DNA of 64,000 bases from Chondrilla cf. caribensis (GCA_964020155.1 OZ026567.1:2635430-2699429); one strand, 5' to 3'; numbered from the stretch's first letter, positions 38,801-51,098 are shown. Translations and numbers: made by a program. The notes: generated from the letters alone by a model not told the origin.

Positions 38801-39326
38801 ATGAATTCCTTGGACTGGAAAGATTGTGGTCCTATTACTGAGGCGGTATTTAACCGTACACACAAGGAAAGACTAAGTCAATGACATTGGCTGTCTCCGA
38901 ATACTAGTGGTACACATTTTGCGGATGAGCGGCCCTTACTTATTTTGCTGTTAGGATAACCGAAGTATCCAAACTGTGCAAATGCCAAAGGAACGGTGGA
39001 GACGCTCCTGGCGATGACTTCGTATGTGACCAGATGAACGGCGAAGATGGAACCCAGAACCACATAGAAGATGAACAAGAATACAGATATACGCGCTACG
39101 TGTATGGATTAAGGGAGAAGGAACGGAGAGAAGAAAAAGTGTTAATAAAAGGCAGGCTACAGTTACAACTTTAGATTGTGTATGATATATACTTACCCCA
39201 ACCTAAACAAGAACGCCCTAGAACTTCTTTTGTTTCCGGATTGTATACAAACTTCGCAAATGCTAAACACTTTTCTTTGAAGAACGCTTTCGGATCTTTG
39301 AAGACTTTCTTCACTCCTTCGAACAT
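35818..39326 (-). CDS. Na+/K+-ATPase beta subunit
   Basis: Minus-strand exons are 39326-39197, 39095-38940, 38509-38402, 37126-36942, 36613-36498 and 35992-35818. Another exon near 38165-38106 (YCPGLEQGGSC) is likely but not fixed. Family features appear in order: a cytoplasmic FVYNPETKEVLGRSCLGW, one membrane helix SVFLFIFYVVLGSIFAVHLV, then an extracellular part with Cys pairs and N-glycosylation sites. The blocks GSPVGCVFINVQRAFHWIP, LPVMCN and ITVYCQLN match positions of the conserved KLNR and C-terminal disulfide regions. The beta subunit escorts the alpha pump subunit to the plasma membrane. A 588-bp MITE sits in the largest intron. The gap in the middle means the full protein cannot be stated. 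Confidence 0.8.
37411..37998. mobile_element. TA-flanked MITE with 28-bp inverted ends
   Basis: Begins CAGTGGAACCTGTCTAATCC and ends with its near-perfect inverse, GGATTAGGCAGGTTCCACTG, with TA on both sides. It is 588 bp with no transposase. The ends are of pogo/Tigger type and shared with smaller elements in the window. Confidence 0.85.
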
Positions 39327-39769
39327 GGTCTCTGCCACTGACAGCTGCTATTTAGGTTGCTACCAGGTTGCGCAATAAGCGATGTTATCGCGAGTCGCTC
39401 AACGCGTGTACGTCTATCGGTGTTGCACTAGAGGGGTCATTGTAGCGTTTTTAATGACTACAATACCTCCACTAGACCGTCCCTAAGAAACGCCAGGGGC
39501 GGAAAAGGGAAGGGACGGTCTAGCGCAAGTAGAGATTAGTTCACACCTGCCAATTAACAAATAACACGTATAGAGTTTCTACGGCTCACCATACCCCGTA
39601 CGTTAGGAGGACCATAGATACTCTAACCATAGTCTATGCTCTAACTCAGGTTAGAGTATCTGTAGGAGGACAGGGAGAAGTAAGGAAAGAATAATAAGAA
39701 GAAGAAAGAATAAGAATACAGATTCTTACAACTACAAACAGCACCCATATTGATCAAGAAACAATCAGT
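39327..39769. other. beta-subunit promoter side with small fold-backs
   Basis: Contains a hairpin with CTAGACCGTCCC and its inverse (39473-39524). A second hairpin, AGATACTCTAACC with GGTTAGAGTATCT, lies at about 39615-39662. Both resemble motifs elsewhere in the window. No gene is seen. Confidence 0.5.
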
Positions 39770-40024
39770 GAAGGCCTCCGGTCAAAAAGGGTACTTTAAC
39801 GTATTCCGTAATTTCTGAGAAAACGGAGTTTAATCGTTTACGGAGTAGTACAGGAAAGTATCGTAACGAATACGTAATGAAAATGGGCTCCTACCACCCG
39901 AATGCTCACTTCTTTCGCATTTACATTTCATTTACTACTTCTTGAGAAGGTAGATGTCGTTTTCAGAACGAAAGTAGATTTTTTCTTCCAAACGTTAAAG
40001 TACCCTTTTTGACCGGAGGCCTTC
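39770..40024. mobile_element. 255-bp MITE with 33-bp inverted ends
   Basis: Left end GAAGGCCTCCGGTCAAAAAG; right end is the exact inverse (to 40024). The inner sequence carries CGTATTCCGTAA-type words and is not coding. It abuts the LINE remnant to its right. Confidence 0.85.
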
Positions 40025-40545
40025 AATTATATTTAACACTCGTCCGATCCAAACTTACATACTGCTCCCAATTATGGAGGCCTTATCAAATCAAAGACAT
40101 CATCACACTTGAGAATGTACAACGCAGGGCCACTAAATTTATCACAAATGATTACATTTCCGATTACAAATCAAGACTTCTGCAACTGCACCTTCTCCCG
40201 CTTATGTATCAATATGAATTACAAGATGTACTATGTTTAATTAAATGCCTACAAAATCAACCAGACAATATTAACATTCACGACCACATCAATTTTGTCA
40301 CCTCGTCAACAAGAAGGAACAACCAAATGCTCAGATATAACTATGCACGTACATCAATTACCTGGCACTCCTTCAATCGCGTAGTGAGACTATGGAACAC
40401 ACTCCAACCAAACAATATTGAGCAACCTTTCACCACAATCAAATGCCAAATCATTGAAACATTTTGGTCGAATTCACCCAAAACTTCAAATCAAACAATG
40501 CTTGCACCTACCACTATATTTGTCCATGTCCACAGTGCCGTTTAA
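40025..40545 (+). pseudogene. LINE reverse-transcriptase C-terminal fragment
   Basis: The open frame encodes the post-RT region of a non-LTR element: LYLTLVRSKLTYCSQLWRPY, then LENVQRRATKFI, then LQLHLLPLMYQYELQDV. The order and spacing are typical of CR1/Jockey-like elements after the catalytic domain. The catalytic YADD part is absent, so it is 5' truncated. The 3' UTR seems to end in a TTGAATTTGAATTG repeat tail near 40955-40981. Confidence 0.8.
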
Positions 40546-40954
40546 TCCCACCTTAATTTGAGTAATTTTGTCACCTGTTCAACTGTAATTCATCAAATCT
40601 TTGTACAATATTATTGGGCCCACAACATACACTTTTGATTTCAGACTGATTTTCCATTGTAAGCTTAAGGCTAATCCACAATTTAATCGTATACATTATA
40701 TAATTCCATTTGTTCTGCATACACTTTTTTATTTCCATGCTGTCTGTATTTGTTTTGAGTCTTGATCTATGCAGTTTAAATCTTTTACTGTATCACAAAT
40801 CAATCTCATTCTTTCTCATTCATTCCCCTCCTGTCTGTTGTAACATATAGGCTGACTCACAAGTTGAGTTCAGTCCTTCAGTCACGATTTGCTAGAGTAC
40901 CCCATTTTTCATGCCCTAAATTTCTGTATAAAATTAATGACTGTGAAGCATTTT

Positions 40955-40981
40955 TGAATTGAATTTGAATTTGAATTGAAT
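40955..40981 (+). repeat. (GAATTT)n LINE 3' tail
   Basis: Short GAATT-based repeats at the expected 3' end of the adjacent LINE fragment. Confidence 0.6.
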
Positions 40982-41306
40982 ACATCTAGTATGTCGATTA
41001 TGCAACGATTCTTCGTCAGACTATAGGTACTCGCAATTTGTATCCTTCATCGCGAACATCGACGTCTCTAACCACTCTGTGAACACACAGCGGACAAACT
41101 ACGTTAGCAAAAGTACGTATTTCATCTGTTCGTTCATCAGAAATAAAAGTGATGATACAACTAGGACTGAATATGTTGGTTTTCATTTCTTCGTTTGTAA
41201 TTCTTGATTTGCGAATTGCCGTGAACGGTCGGGAAACATGCGGTCGTATCATTTTCTTGCAAAATACTTAGTCTGGTAATCGCGTTCATCTGACTGTCAG
41301 ATTCAC

Positions 41307-44300
41307 GGGGCCGTAGGAGTATATCCGGCAGGCTTAGCTCGGTCGCACGTGGGTACCCTACTGATCAGTTTCAGCCTTCAAAAGGTTATAAATTTCCTAA
41401 AAGATCGTTCTGTTCCAGTGGAGAGGAAAGAAGTTTCCGTGCTGAGTGGTGTGAAAAGTTCAGCTGGCTGCACTACGATGTCGAGAAAGATTCGGCTTTC
41501 TGCCATCTGTGTATGCGTTGTGAAGCCGAAAAAAGATTCCTAAGTAGCACCAAGCGAGATCCAGCGTTCATTTCAAAAGGTTTCACGTACTGGAAAGATG
41601 GAACTACAGCTTTCAAGAAGCAAGAAAATAGTGATTGCCACCGCGCAACTGTAGACGCCCTTATTTAGGGGTCGCAACGTAAAAATCGATGTCATTAGAT
41701 CTTGCTGAAAATTGCAAGACATATGCAACTCAAGTCAGAGAAACTAATGGTGACCTTCGTTTTTTGATAGATCAATGTTTGAGAAAGTTAAACGCAATTA
41801 AACCCGTATTTCGTACAGCGGCGCGATCAAATTTATACTCATGAATTTGAAATAACTGGAATTCGCCAACACTTCACAATATACTGGATACATTTACTAA
41901 GAAAATGTGCAGACAAGTGGAAGGAAAATAAGAAATTGACGGAGCTACGCTGGCATATGTTCGACGGTGTAATCAAATTCGGTTACATTTTGCGCCATTA
42001 CCAGATGGAAATGAAAGCAAAACAGACCCTCACGCTATCAAAGGTTGGCCGACATCTGAGCTACCCATGACCGAAAAACGGTGAGGCTTACACTTCGCAA
42101 ACCATCTGGACGATGAGGGTCAATTTTGACAATAATATGGTAAAATTGAAACTAATCAACGATATGAGGTAAAATTTGACGCCAATGGAAGAAAATCTCA
42201 CCCTGTTTCACATTTCAAACGCTTTAAACGGTAATTTGATCCCTAAAGTCGACTACATTAATTACACCTTTCCACATTCTACACATAAAATTTGAATGTT
42301 ATGCAATATACTTGGACATGTGACAATCACGTGCCTCACGAAACTGGAGACTAGCTACTGTAATAGTAGTATGATACCTGACAGCTCTACGTAGATATGT
42401 TTGCATGTACTGTCAGTGCATCTGGTGTATTTTTATGCTTTGTTTCATAATCAATAAACCATTTGCCAGTAGAATTGCTTTATCAGTGAATGCAATCACA
42501 TAGCTGTCAATCAGTCCATTATTAATGCAAAGTGACATGATTTATCTTCATTGTCATACTGAACTTTGGATATTTCATTTATCAAATTCGGTTACATTTT
42601 GCGCCATTACCAGATGTACTGCGTCAAGCAAACAAAGGCTCTTGATGAAACAGTCACAAATAAATAATTTGCTGTAGATTGTCTGTAGAGCACATCACCA
42701 ACGTATTGACCTGTTTTCTCGGATTGTCTTCCACATTTTTACAGCAATTGTATTGCATCCTTGTACGTAGGTGAATCTTCATACTTCAAATAGGGAACAG
42801 TTCACAATCAATATTCGTTCCGTAGATACAGTTCTGAAGGTATCTGAATACTTCATCAGACTAAACCACGTGGACAACATCAGTTCTGAAAGCTTAGCTA
42901 TAGTATTGGCCATCAGAGATACTTTAGTACAGTTGAATACTACCATGGCTGATTGTCGAGGGCAATGCTACGATGGGGCATCAAATATGAGCGGGGCAAG
43001 AAATGTTGTTGTTTCCATACTCTTGAAAGAGGAAAGTCGGGCCTTACATACCCACTGCTATGCCCATGCTCTGAATCTTGTTGTATCTGATACAGTGAAG
43101 CAATCAAATATATATGCAGGGATGCTTTAGATGTGGCATATGAAGTTTCCAAATTGATTAAGTTTTCTCCAAAACGAAAGGCAGTGTTTAATCGTATAAA
43201 GGCCAGCAGTGATGATCAAGATGGTTCGCCAACGTCCATGGGAATTCGCTCCTTTTGTCCTACTCAGTGGACAGTTCGAGGTGTTGCAATTGAGAGCATT
43301 TGCAAACTACAGTACCCTTATTGAACTCTGGGAAGAGTGTTTGCAACCCCCTTGCCGGCTGGATCCTGATGTCAAGGCTAGAATCATTGGAGTGCAATCT
43401 CAGATGCTAAAGTTCAATCTAGATCTGTATTTTGGCTTGAAGCTATGTGAAAGGATTTTCAAAATCACAGACAATTTGAGCTCAACACTTCAGACATCAT
43501 CACTGTGAGCTGCAGATGCACAGCAGATTGCCTCATTGACAGTTTCCACCTTGTCAAGCATCAGAACAGATGAGAGCTTAAAGGCATTCTATGATCTTGT
43601 TGAGCACCTACGTGTGTCAGATGGTGTTGATGCTCCTAGTCTTCCCCGAAAGAGAAAGGTTTCCAAGCGCATTGACAAAAATGGGGACACAGGATATTTC
43701 AGTCAGTCAGTGGAAGAGTTTTATCACTTGCAATATTTTGAAGCAATTGATCTGGCAGTGACATCTATCAAGGATCGATTTGATCAACCGAGTTATTCTA
43801 TGTATCGCAATTTAGAAGAGGTTTTGGTCAAGGGAGTAGCAAGAGATGACATATCTAAACAGCTTCATGATATATCCAAACTCTACACAGAGATTGACAT
43901 CAGCAAACTGGAAGTTCAACTTCGTAACATGTCATCCCACTTTGAAACAAATACGATTACAGTTTCCCTTGATCAGTGCCTACAGTACCTAACAAGCCTC
44001 TCTCCAGCCATGCAAGTATTCTATAGTGAAGTCTGTACATTGGCCAGAATAATCATGGTGATGCCAGCGACTAATGCTGCAAGTGAAAGATCCTTCTCAG
44101 TAAAAGTTATCTCAGGAGCACAATGGGTCAGAGTTGTTTAAATCGTGTGATGCTGCTCAACATTTATAAAGAGAAACTGGACGCTTTGGATTTGAAAGCT
44201 GTGGCTAATGAATTTGTCAGAGGAAGTGAACATCAACTGAGATTTTTTGGAAACTTTTAAGCACATAATGATTTGTGTATTCATCCATTTTGTACACACA

Positions 44301-44497
44301 CTCAATCTTTGTATAACCCTGTGCATACATAATATGTGTTTATTAACATTCAAACAAGACTTAGTATAACATATACCATTATTTCTACCATTTACTTGCA
44401 GTTTGTCAATGTCATATTCTATCGTATTATATATATAATACATATATTCAAATAGTTTTGCCTGAGCTAACAAAAATTGCTTCCTACGGGCCTGCGT
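41307..44497 (+). pseudogene. dead hAT transposon (zf-TTF/ZMYM1-like transposase)
   Basis: Plus-strand frames spell the layout of TTF-zinc-finger hAT transposases. A Cys-bearing N-terminal part (near 41440-41640, FLKDRS then WCEKFSWLHYDVEKDSAFCHLC) is followed by the DUF4371-like core (42771-43130, GQCYDGASNMSGARN then HTHCYAHALNLVVSD). The rest reaches the C-terminal dimerisation region (VMPATNAASERSFS, near 44060-44100). Frame changes and stops occur at about 43126, 43508 and 44100. Candidate ends are CACGGGGCCGTAGGA (41307) and the inverse of CAGGCCCGTAGGAAG (44497). An approximately 610-bp stretch (41975-42585) interrupts the coding region. Confidence 0.8.
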
Positions 44498-44792
44498 AAG
44501 GAAGATCATCAGAGGTGTTTAGTCGTTTGCTCCAAATCCTAGCTTCGAGTTTTGTCTCTCTAAGCTCCTTTGATCTTTTCTTATTAAACGGCAGGGGTTT
44601 TACTGTACGTGCATAGAAAAACACGGGTGAACATCAATTTAGATATATTATAAGATTTTACACTAGCTAAATGAATAAATTATACAGAACCAAAGTACAT
44701 TAGCATTAGTTATTACCTGATTATGGGGACAACAGCCAAAATGGAATACAAGACATTCCAGTAAGTAACAATTTATATATATGTGTGCATGT

Positions 44793-44796
<4 letters not shown>

Positions 44797-44832
<36 letters not shown>
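44797..44832. repeat. (GT)n microsatellite
   Basis: Short GT run. Confidence 0.95.
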
Positions 44833-44834
<2 letters not shown>

Positions 44835-44882
44835 CATTTGCACAATGTGTAAGCACAAAACGAAAGAGTTAACTTTCAGAAC

Positions 44883-45483
44883 TACAGTGGAACCTGTCTA
44901 TAAAGACCACCCAGGGAACATAGTCTGGTAATTGTACAGTAGAACCTGTCCATAAAGACCACTCAGGTAATATAGTCTGGTAATAGTACAGTGGAACCTG
45001 TCCATAAAGACCACTCAGTGAACATAGTCTGGTAATAGTACAGTGGAACCTGTCCATAAAGACCACTCAGGGAACATAGTCTGGTAATTGTACAGTAGAA
45101 CCTGTCCATAAAGACCACTCAGTGAACATACGTACGTAGTCTGGTAATTGTACAGTAGAACCTGCCCATAAAGACCACTCAGTGAACATAGTCTGGTAAT
45201 TGTACAGTAGAACCTGTCCATAAAGACCACTCAGTGAACAGAGTCTGGTAATACCATATAGCGGGAAATTTTCACAGGACAAAATTTTTGTGGATGTTGC
45301 GGTTGGCCTAAGATCCGTGAAAATTTTATCTGCGAATTAGGCATTCTCACTGTTCTGTTGCATGACTCGGGCCAGCATCCGCAAAAATTTTATCTGCGAA
45401 TTTTCATTTTTGGAGCCATCCTGTCCCGCAAAAATTTCCCACTATATGGTAGTACAGTAGAACCTGTCCATAAAGACCACTCA
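44883..45483. repeat. tandem array of a pogo-like element end
   Basis: About eight units of 57-65 bp, each with ACAGTAGAACCTGTCCATAA then GACCACTCAG and GTCTGGTAAT. The start of each unit matches the CAGTGGAACC ends of the MITEs in this window. The array is interrupted by another MITE (45254-45449). Confidence 0.9.
45254..45449. mobile_element. 196-bp TA-flanked MITE nested in the array
   Basis: Starts CCATATAGCGGGAAATTTT and ends AAATTTCCCACTATATGG, with TA on both sides. Neighbouring array units show the uninterrupted target, GGTAATAGTACAG, so insertion after array formation is directly visible. Confidence 0.9.
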
Positions 45484-46600
45484 GGGAACATATCTGAATG
45501 ATTTATAAAGCACTTCACAGTATCGCTAGATTCACCATCTTGAGTTTGTGAGGATGGTGGAGGTACACTTCCAATATCTGAGGTAAACCAAGATGCACAA
45601 CACACCACTAGTATAAATGTGCCACACACAGTCAACCTAGTAAGAAGGTGTACCTCTAGGTGCTCTTTTTGTTTGACGTGTGCTCTCTTGCTTTACAGTA
45701 GCTTGATCCCAACCAGATTCTAGGGTAGGCAAATACATCTGTCATCAGATTTTTAATGCACTTCACAGTATCGCTAGATTCACCACCTTGAGTTTGTGAG
45801 GGTGGTGGAGGTACACTTCCAATATCTGAGGTAAACCAAGATGCACAACACACCACTAGTATAAATGTGCCACACACAGTCAACCTACGTAGCAAGAAGG
45901 TGTACCTCTAGGTGCTCTTTTTGTTTGACGTGTGCTCTCTTGCTTTACAGTAGCTTGATCCCAACCAGAATCTAGGATAGGCAAATACATCTGTCATCAG
46001 ATTTTTAAAGGACTTCACAGTATCGCTAGATTCACCACCTTGAGTTTGTGAGGGTGGTGGAGGTACACTTCCAATATCTGAGGTAAACCAAGATGCACAA
46101 CACACCACTACTATAAATGTGCCACACACAGTCAACCTAGTAAGAAGGTGTACCTCTAGGTGCTCTTTTTGTTTGACGTGTGCTCTCTTGCTTTACAGTA
46201 GCTTGATCCCAACCAGATTCTAGGGTAGGCAAATACATCTGTCATCAGATTTTTAAAGGACTTCACAGTATCGCTAGATTCACCATCTTGAGTTTGTGAG
46301 GATGGTGGAGGTACACTTCCAATATCTGAGGTAAACCAAGATGCACAACACACCACTAGTATAAATGCGCCACACACAGTCAACCTAGTAAGAAGGTGTA
46401 CCTCTAGGTGCTCTTTTTGTTTGACGTGTGCTCTCTTGCTTTACAGTAGCTTGATCCCAACCAGAATCTAGGGTAGGCAAATACATCTTTCATCAGATTT
46501 TTAAAGGACTTCACAGTATCGCTAGATTCACCATCTTGAGTTTGTGAGGGTGGTGGAGGTACACTTCCAATATCTGAGGTAAACCAAGATGCACAACACA
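45484..46600. repeat. tandem array of a 248-bp exon-bearing unit
   Basis: Four complete units plus partial ones, with a period of 248 bp (252 bp in one case caused by a 4-bp ACGT insertion). Each unit contains, on the minus strand, an acceptor, a 129-nt exon and a donor. Copies are about 95% or more identical by eye. Confidence 0.95.
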
Positions 46601-49075
46601 AAACTAATCAAATTTCAATAAATATTCAATTCACAAATTATAAGGTTAAAATGGTCCCAAATTTGCAATCAGAGATATGATTCAAGGTAAATTCATGCAG
46701 GTTCACAGCGATATTCCACAATCACATGCACTTCTTACCTTCACTCTCTTGAAAGGGGTGAGATTATAAGGAGAATGGCCTACAATATCTATGGTGAACA
46801 AGGCCATACACCACACCATTAGTGTATAGGTAAATGCTTATAATGATGATCTTTGAAATCGGCCATCTTTATTATTTTTTATAAATAATTATAATCTATA
46901 TTAGATTAGTAGATATCAGATATTGGGTGAAAGTTCATAGATTAAGGGAAAATAGAGTATTCTTCCAGATGTTGGGTTGGGATGAATTTGGAAGATGATG
47001 TGGGGAATTCTTTAGGGGGTTGTCAGATAGGCAGACTAAGGAGATGTTAAATCATTATTATATGGAGAAAGTTGAGATTATAATAGACAGAAGAGTGCAA
47101 TAGGTCATCTAAATTGCAGTATTGCGTAGGGGTGTATGATGATTTAGTTAATAAGAAATGGCAGGATGGAGAAGTTGTTAATGTTATAAATAAAAACGTA
47201 ACCAAAGGCGATTGATGGCAGAATTTAGAAGTGGTTGCCCCTGGCCAGGAAGATGGCAAAAGAAGGAGAGAGGTGAAAGGTTGCATTTGTTATGCCACAG
47301 GCAGTAGAAGACGTTAGCCACTTCCTCAGTGAGTGTGAGGCATTGGATGGGGAGAGAAAGGCTCTAAGAACTACCCTAAGGGATGATGCAAATGAAAACT
47401 ATGCAATTGAAGTGTTAATTGAATTCAATCAAGGATAATGAAGTGGTCAAGCAAGTGGTTGCTATGTGGAGATTGTGAGAAGATTTGTTAGTTTAGCCAA
47501 CATTTAAGTTACTGTAGATTTCGATGTAACTGTTACTTTCCTTGGAGTTTGTCTCTGTTATTTAATTTTATTTTTGTCTGAGAGGTTGTCTGTGTATGTA
47601 CATTTCCTTTTGTGTAGGGTTATTTTGGGGAAACCCTAAAAAGCACTGTAATATCTAATAATAAATGATAATATAATATAAATTCATTGCTGTGGTTACG
47701 TGTAGGAACACTATCGGACAAGCGTTACATACCGGAAGTCGAAATGGGAACAATATAGGGGCTGCCTGTGGCAGCCCTTAAAAAAACAAAAAGGTGATCT
47801 ATTATACATCTTGTGATCATATGAGACATACTGACTCGCAACCATAACCATCCCATAACTCATAACCCATAACCATATTATACCACAGATACTCGACCTT
47901 ATACTATGATTATACCAAAACGGTCATCCAGAGTATACAACTGGACTGACATAAACAGTGAAACAAATGTACAGTATAAGGTAAAATGGGGTAACTTCGG
48001 GAATTTCGAACATGGAGGATTAATGACGATATCTTCGAGGAAGAAGCGAAAACTTCGGTACACATGGAGGAATTACACCGATTGCAGGCAAAAACAATCG
48101 ATTTCACGATCATTCATCAAAATGCTTGAAGTTTAGTGGGTGTGTTGGCGATTATAGCGATATATGTTTTACGTGCTACTAGGCTATTTGTATAGTTTAA
48201 AATGGCAAGAATGGCGTTCTCGAACATATTTGTAACTGTAAGCTGAATTTTATCGTTAGCGAAAGCGTAATTAAGTGATTTAGAGCCTAGAATAAAGTTT
48301 TGTTGGAGAAATTTTTGATAACGGTGAACCGCGTTTGCTCTCTACTGCCGTAAGGGAGACGTCAGACGGATCAACTTTACGTGCGGGATTCGCCACACTA
48401 TCAGTATTGTTGGTGCCTGAGTTTATGTGAATAACTTATTGTAACCTAAAGTTATAGTCGTTAAAAGTCAAATTTCCGAAGTTACCCCGTTCCCGAAGTT
48501 ACCCCATTTTACCTTACAGATTATATTCAGTGACAGCATTGAGTAGCATACACAACTGCATACCTTCTAGTTCTTTGAGATAAGATTGCTTCTGTGTAGT
48601 TTCTGCCTCCCTGGTATCATTGTCCTGATTATCATCTGGAAAGCACAAAAACACAGGATACACACTGACTTGGTTGACATCAACAACTGCTCAATTAATG
48701 GGTGGAACTGAGCATGGAGTTTTCATTTCGTGTGTGTGCGTGCGTGCGAGCATAGATACTCAAACACCGTGTTTGAGTATCTATGGTGCGAGTGTGTGTG
48801 GAGGGGCATACTTATTCCGAATTCTTATCCCCCCACTTAACCCAATGTCGCACAAGACAACCGATTGTCCGCGTAGAACGCTCTAACCTCAACGTGCTGC
48901 TGTGGGCGGGATAGGCCTTTACATTCACACCGTCGAAAGTTCAAACAACGCATTTTCTGTTACGATACAGCCGACTAAGACCAAACCGTTAATTATCATT
49001 GATCGCCGTTAACCTACCTCTACGCGCTTGTGTATTCTGCCTCGGACGTTGGTTCTTCAGCCAGTCGGTATCCAT
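45485..49075 (-). CDS. unrecognised gene with tandemly duplicated exon
   Basis: Exon 1 (49075-49018) starts MDTDWLKNQRPRQNTQARR. Exon 2 (48635-48564) is acidic and polar (DDNQDNDTREAETTQKQ). Next come four near-identical 129-nt exons: 46573-46445, 46325-46197, 46077-45949 and 45825-45697. A fifth starts at 45577 and runs into the neighbouring transposon array. Every junction is phase 1, so all copies can be spliced in frame. Each repeat encodes DIGSVPPPPSQTQ, then ESSDTVKSFKNLM, then DVFAYPRFWLGSSY. No domain or signal peptide is recognised in the spliced frame. The 3' end is not resolved. A 536-bp MITE lies in intron 2. Confidence 0.6.
46620..47480 (+). pseudogene. highly degraded LINE C-terminal remnant
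   Basis: Plus-strand frames contain FFQMLGWDEF, KEMLNHYYMEKVEIIIDRR and, near 47290-47350, CICYATG followed by VEDVSHFLSECEALDGER. These recall the C-terminal region and final Cys-His zinc knuckle of the intact LINE at 55455-58130. Stops and shifts are frequent. Confidence 0.4.
47979..48514. mobile_element. 536-bp TA-flanked MITE
   Basis: Starts AGGTAAAATGGGGTAACTTC and ends with the inverse, flanked by TA (47977-47978 and 48515-48516). The left end overlaps a chance open frame (47906-48136). No transposase is present. Confidence 0.85.
48749..48785. repeat. perfect small fold-back
   Basis: CATAGATACTCAAACAC is followed directly by its exact inverse. The same AGATACT/AGTATCT core is seen near 39615 and 58303. 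Confidence 0.8.
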
Positions 49076-49319
49076 CTTGACTAACAAACGCCCTTGGTTT
49101 CAACATACGTAGTTCTATTATCTATGGTTTCAACGGATTAGGCTACAACACTCTCTCCAAATCCACCCAGACCTCCGAGTGGAGCGAGTGAGCGATAACA
49201 ACACACCTAAGTAATCGTGGAATTTTCGCAGGTGACGATGTTCAATACCCCTGGAACCTTGGGGGGCGTGAATTATTGATGTGACGCTTTGATATTCACC
49301 GCTTGTTGTTATAATCAAT

Positions 49320-49740
49320 GTGACGACGAGGGCAGCTGCTCTAGCGGTTGTAACTAGAGATTTAATCGGCGAAGTAGCGAATGATCACGGATACCAGTGC
49401 TTGATAGAAGAACCGTTTTCAGCCATTGAACATTTTGTCTCTGGAAATGTCTTTGTATCATTGCCGACTGGTTTTGGGAAGTTGCTTATTTATGGACTGT
49501 TACTGTGCTCGATCACCTTAGAGGATAGACAAGAGCAAAGTCGATTTCGTCGATTTGTATCGCCATCAGCCTCTCTCATGTTTGACCAGAAGGCACGATT
49601 TCTTCATTTGTTCTTCCACGGGCCGATTTCTAGGCGATATTCAGCTAGTCTGACGTAGCCCAGACCCTTCCGGCCTCCGTAATAAAATGGAGGCCGGAAG
49701 GGTCTGGGCTAGGTCAGACTAATATTCAGCATGATGAAGA
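49320..49740 (+). pseudogene. second RecQ-like helicase fragment
   Basis: The frame starts MTTRAAALAVVTRDLIGEV, and EEPFSAIEHFVSGNVFVSLP leads into Walker A as LPTGFGKLLIYGLL. RecQ-family proteins have GK(S/T) here, so the Ser/Thr is replaced by Leu. A 76-bp hairpin transposon is inserted at 49646, after ISRRYSA, and the TG-rich repeats begin soon after. The rest of the helicase is missing. Confidence 0.65.
49646..49721. mobile_element. 76-bp hairpin MITE with 9-bp target duplication
   Basis: Two nearly perfect inverted arms (TAGTCTGACGTAGCCCAGAC and onward) are separated by about 7 bases. The 9-bp ATATTCAGC is repeated directly on both sides. Its terminus, TAGTCT, and duplication length match the 30466-31308 element. 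Confidence 0.88.
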
Positions 49741-49779
49741 TGTCGAGCAAAAACTGGTATTTGTGTGTGTGCGTGCGTG

Positions 49780-50065
<286 letters not shown>

Positions 50066-50086
50066 ACTACACTACACTAAACTCAC

Positions 50087-51037
50087 AGGCAAATCACTGC
50101 GCAAAAGAGCATTAAGTGTCAGACATAGATTGACCGAATCATCATCATACACTCCCTCTTTGTCAGCATCAAATGTTGTCCCAACAACTACTTCATCACC
50201 AAAGATGGTGCCATCCAGGAACTTCTTCACAACATCCTTTGTTCAAGAAAAAGAATAGCCTAATGAGGTCTCCAATGCATGCATACCTGCCTTTTATGGG
50301 TGTGTATAAATTAGGGAATACACTGTAATCCCATAGTTGCCAACCAGTGCAGCCTGAATTCCTGGACAAAGAATTCAAATTTCCTGGATTTTACAACATT
50401 TTCCTGGACATTGGTATTTCTCATAATAAGATGACTAATTCACAGCAAAATAACTATGTAAATGTTTCCGTAGCTGTGTTGTAAATCTCGATAATGGTCA
50501 ATATTAAGAATAGTAGGCTTACATTTATAAAAAAAACTACAAATGACAACCTCCAAATAAACAGTAAGTAAAATGTTATAAGCTAACTTGCTAACTGAAT
50601 GATGGTTCTTTGCAATATATTAACCACACTACACACACAGAAGCCTCATAAGTATCATGCACTTGGTAAATCTGGACAAAATACCAGCTTTCCTGGATAC
50701 CTGGACAAGGTGGTCATTTCCTGGACAATCCAGGAAAAATCTGGACTGTTGGCAACCATGTAATCCCTACTCAGAAGTTTTGATAACTTTAGAAAAGAAG
50801 TAACTCAGGATTAAAAAACTCAAGGTTCCAGGTTTAGAAGAACCCTGGCTGAAAATATTATGTTGATAATATAGTAATAATACTATGAATTCACTATTGT
50901 AGTTAAGGGTAGGAACACATATTATGTAAAAATAATATGAATGTCACATTGGAATAACCAACCAGTGGACTAACAGGTGGTACCTGGTAGTTTCTAATCA
51001 CATGCAGACTTTCTATACACACACACGCACACCTACA

Positions 51038-51098
<61 letters not shown>

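Noticed and set aside
45656..46383. Repeated 75-79-codon ORFs starting with a signal-like hydrophobic stretch, as a family of small secreted peptides
   Set aside because: The hydrophobic start lies in what reads as intron before a good acceptor (TTTACCTCAG), and the unit fits a phase 1-1 exon joined to upstream exons. The secreted-peptide reading is less likely but not fully excluded.
47906..48136. 76-residue ORF MIIPKRSSRVYNW...
   Set aside because: It runs from unique DNA into the inverted end of a MITE, so it is a chance frame.
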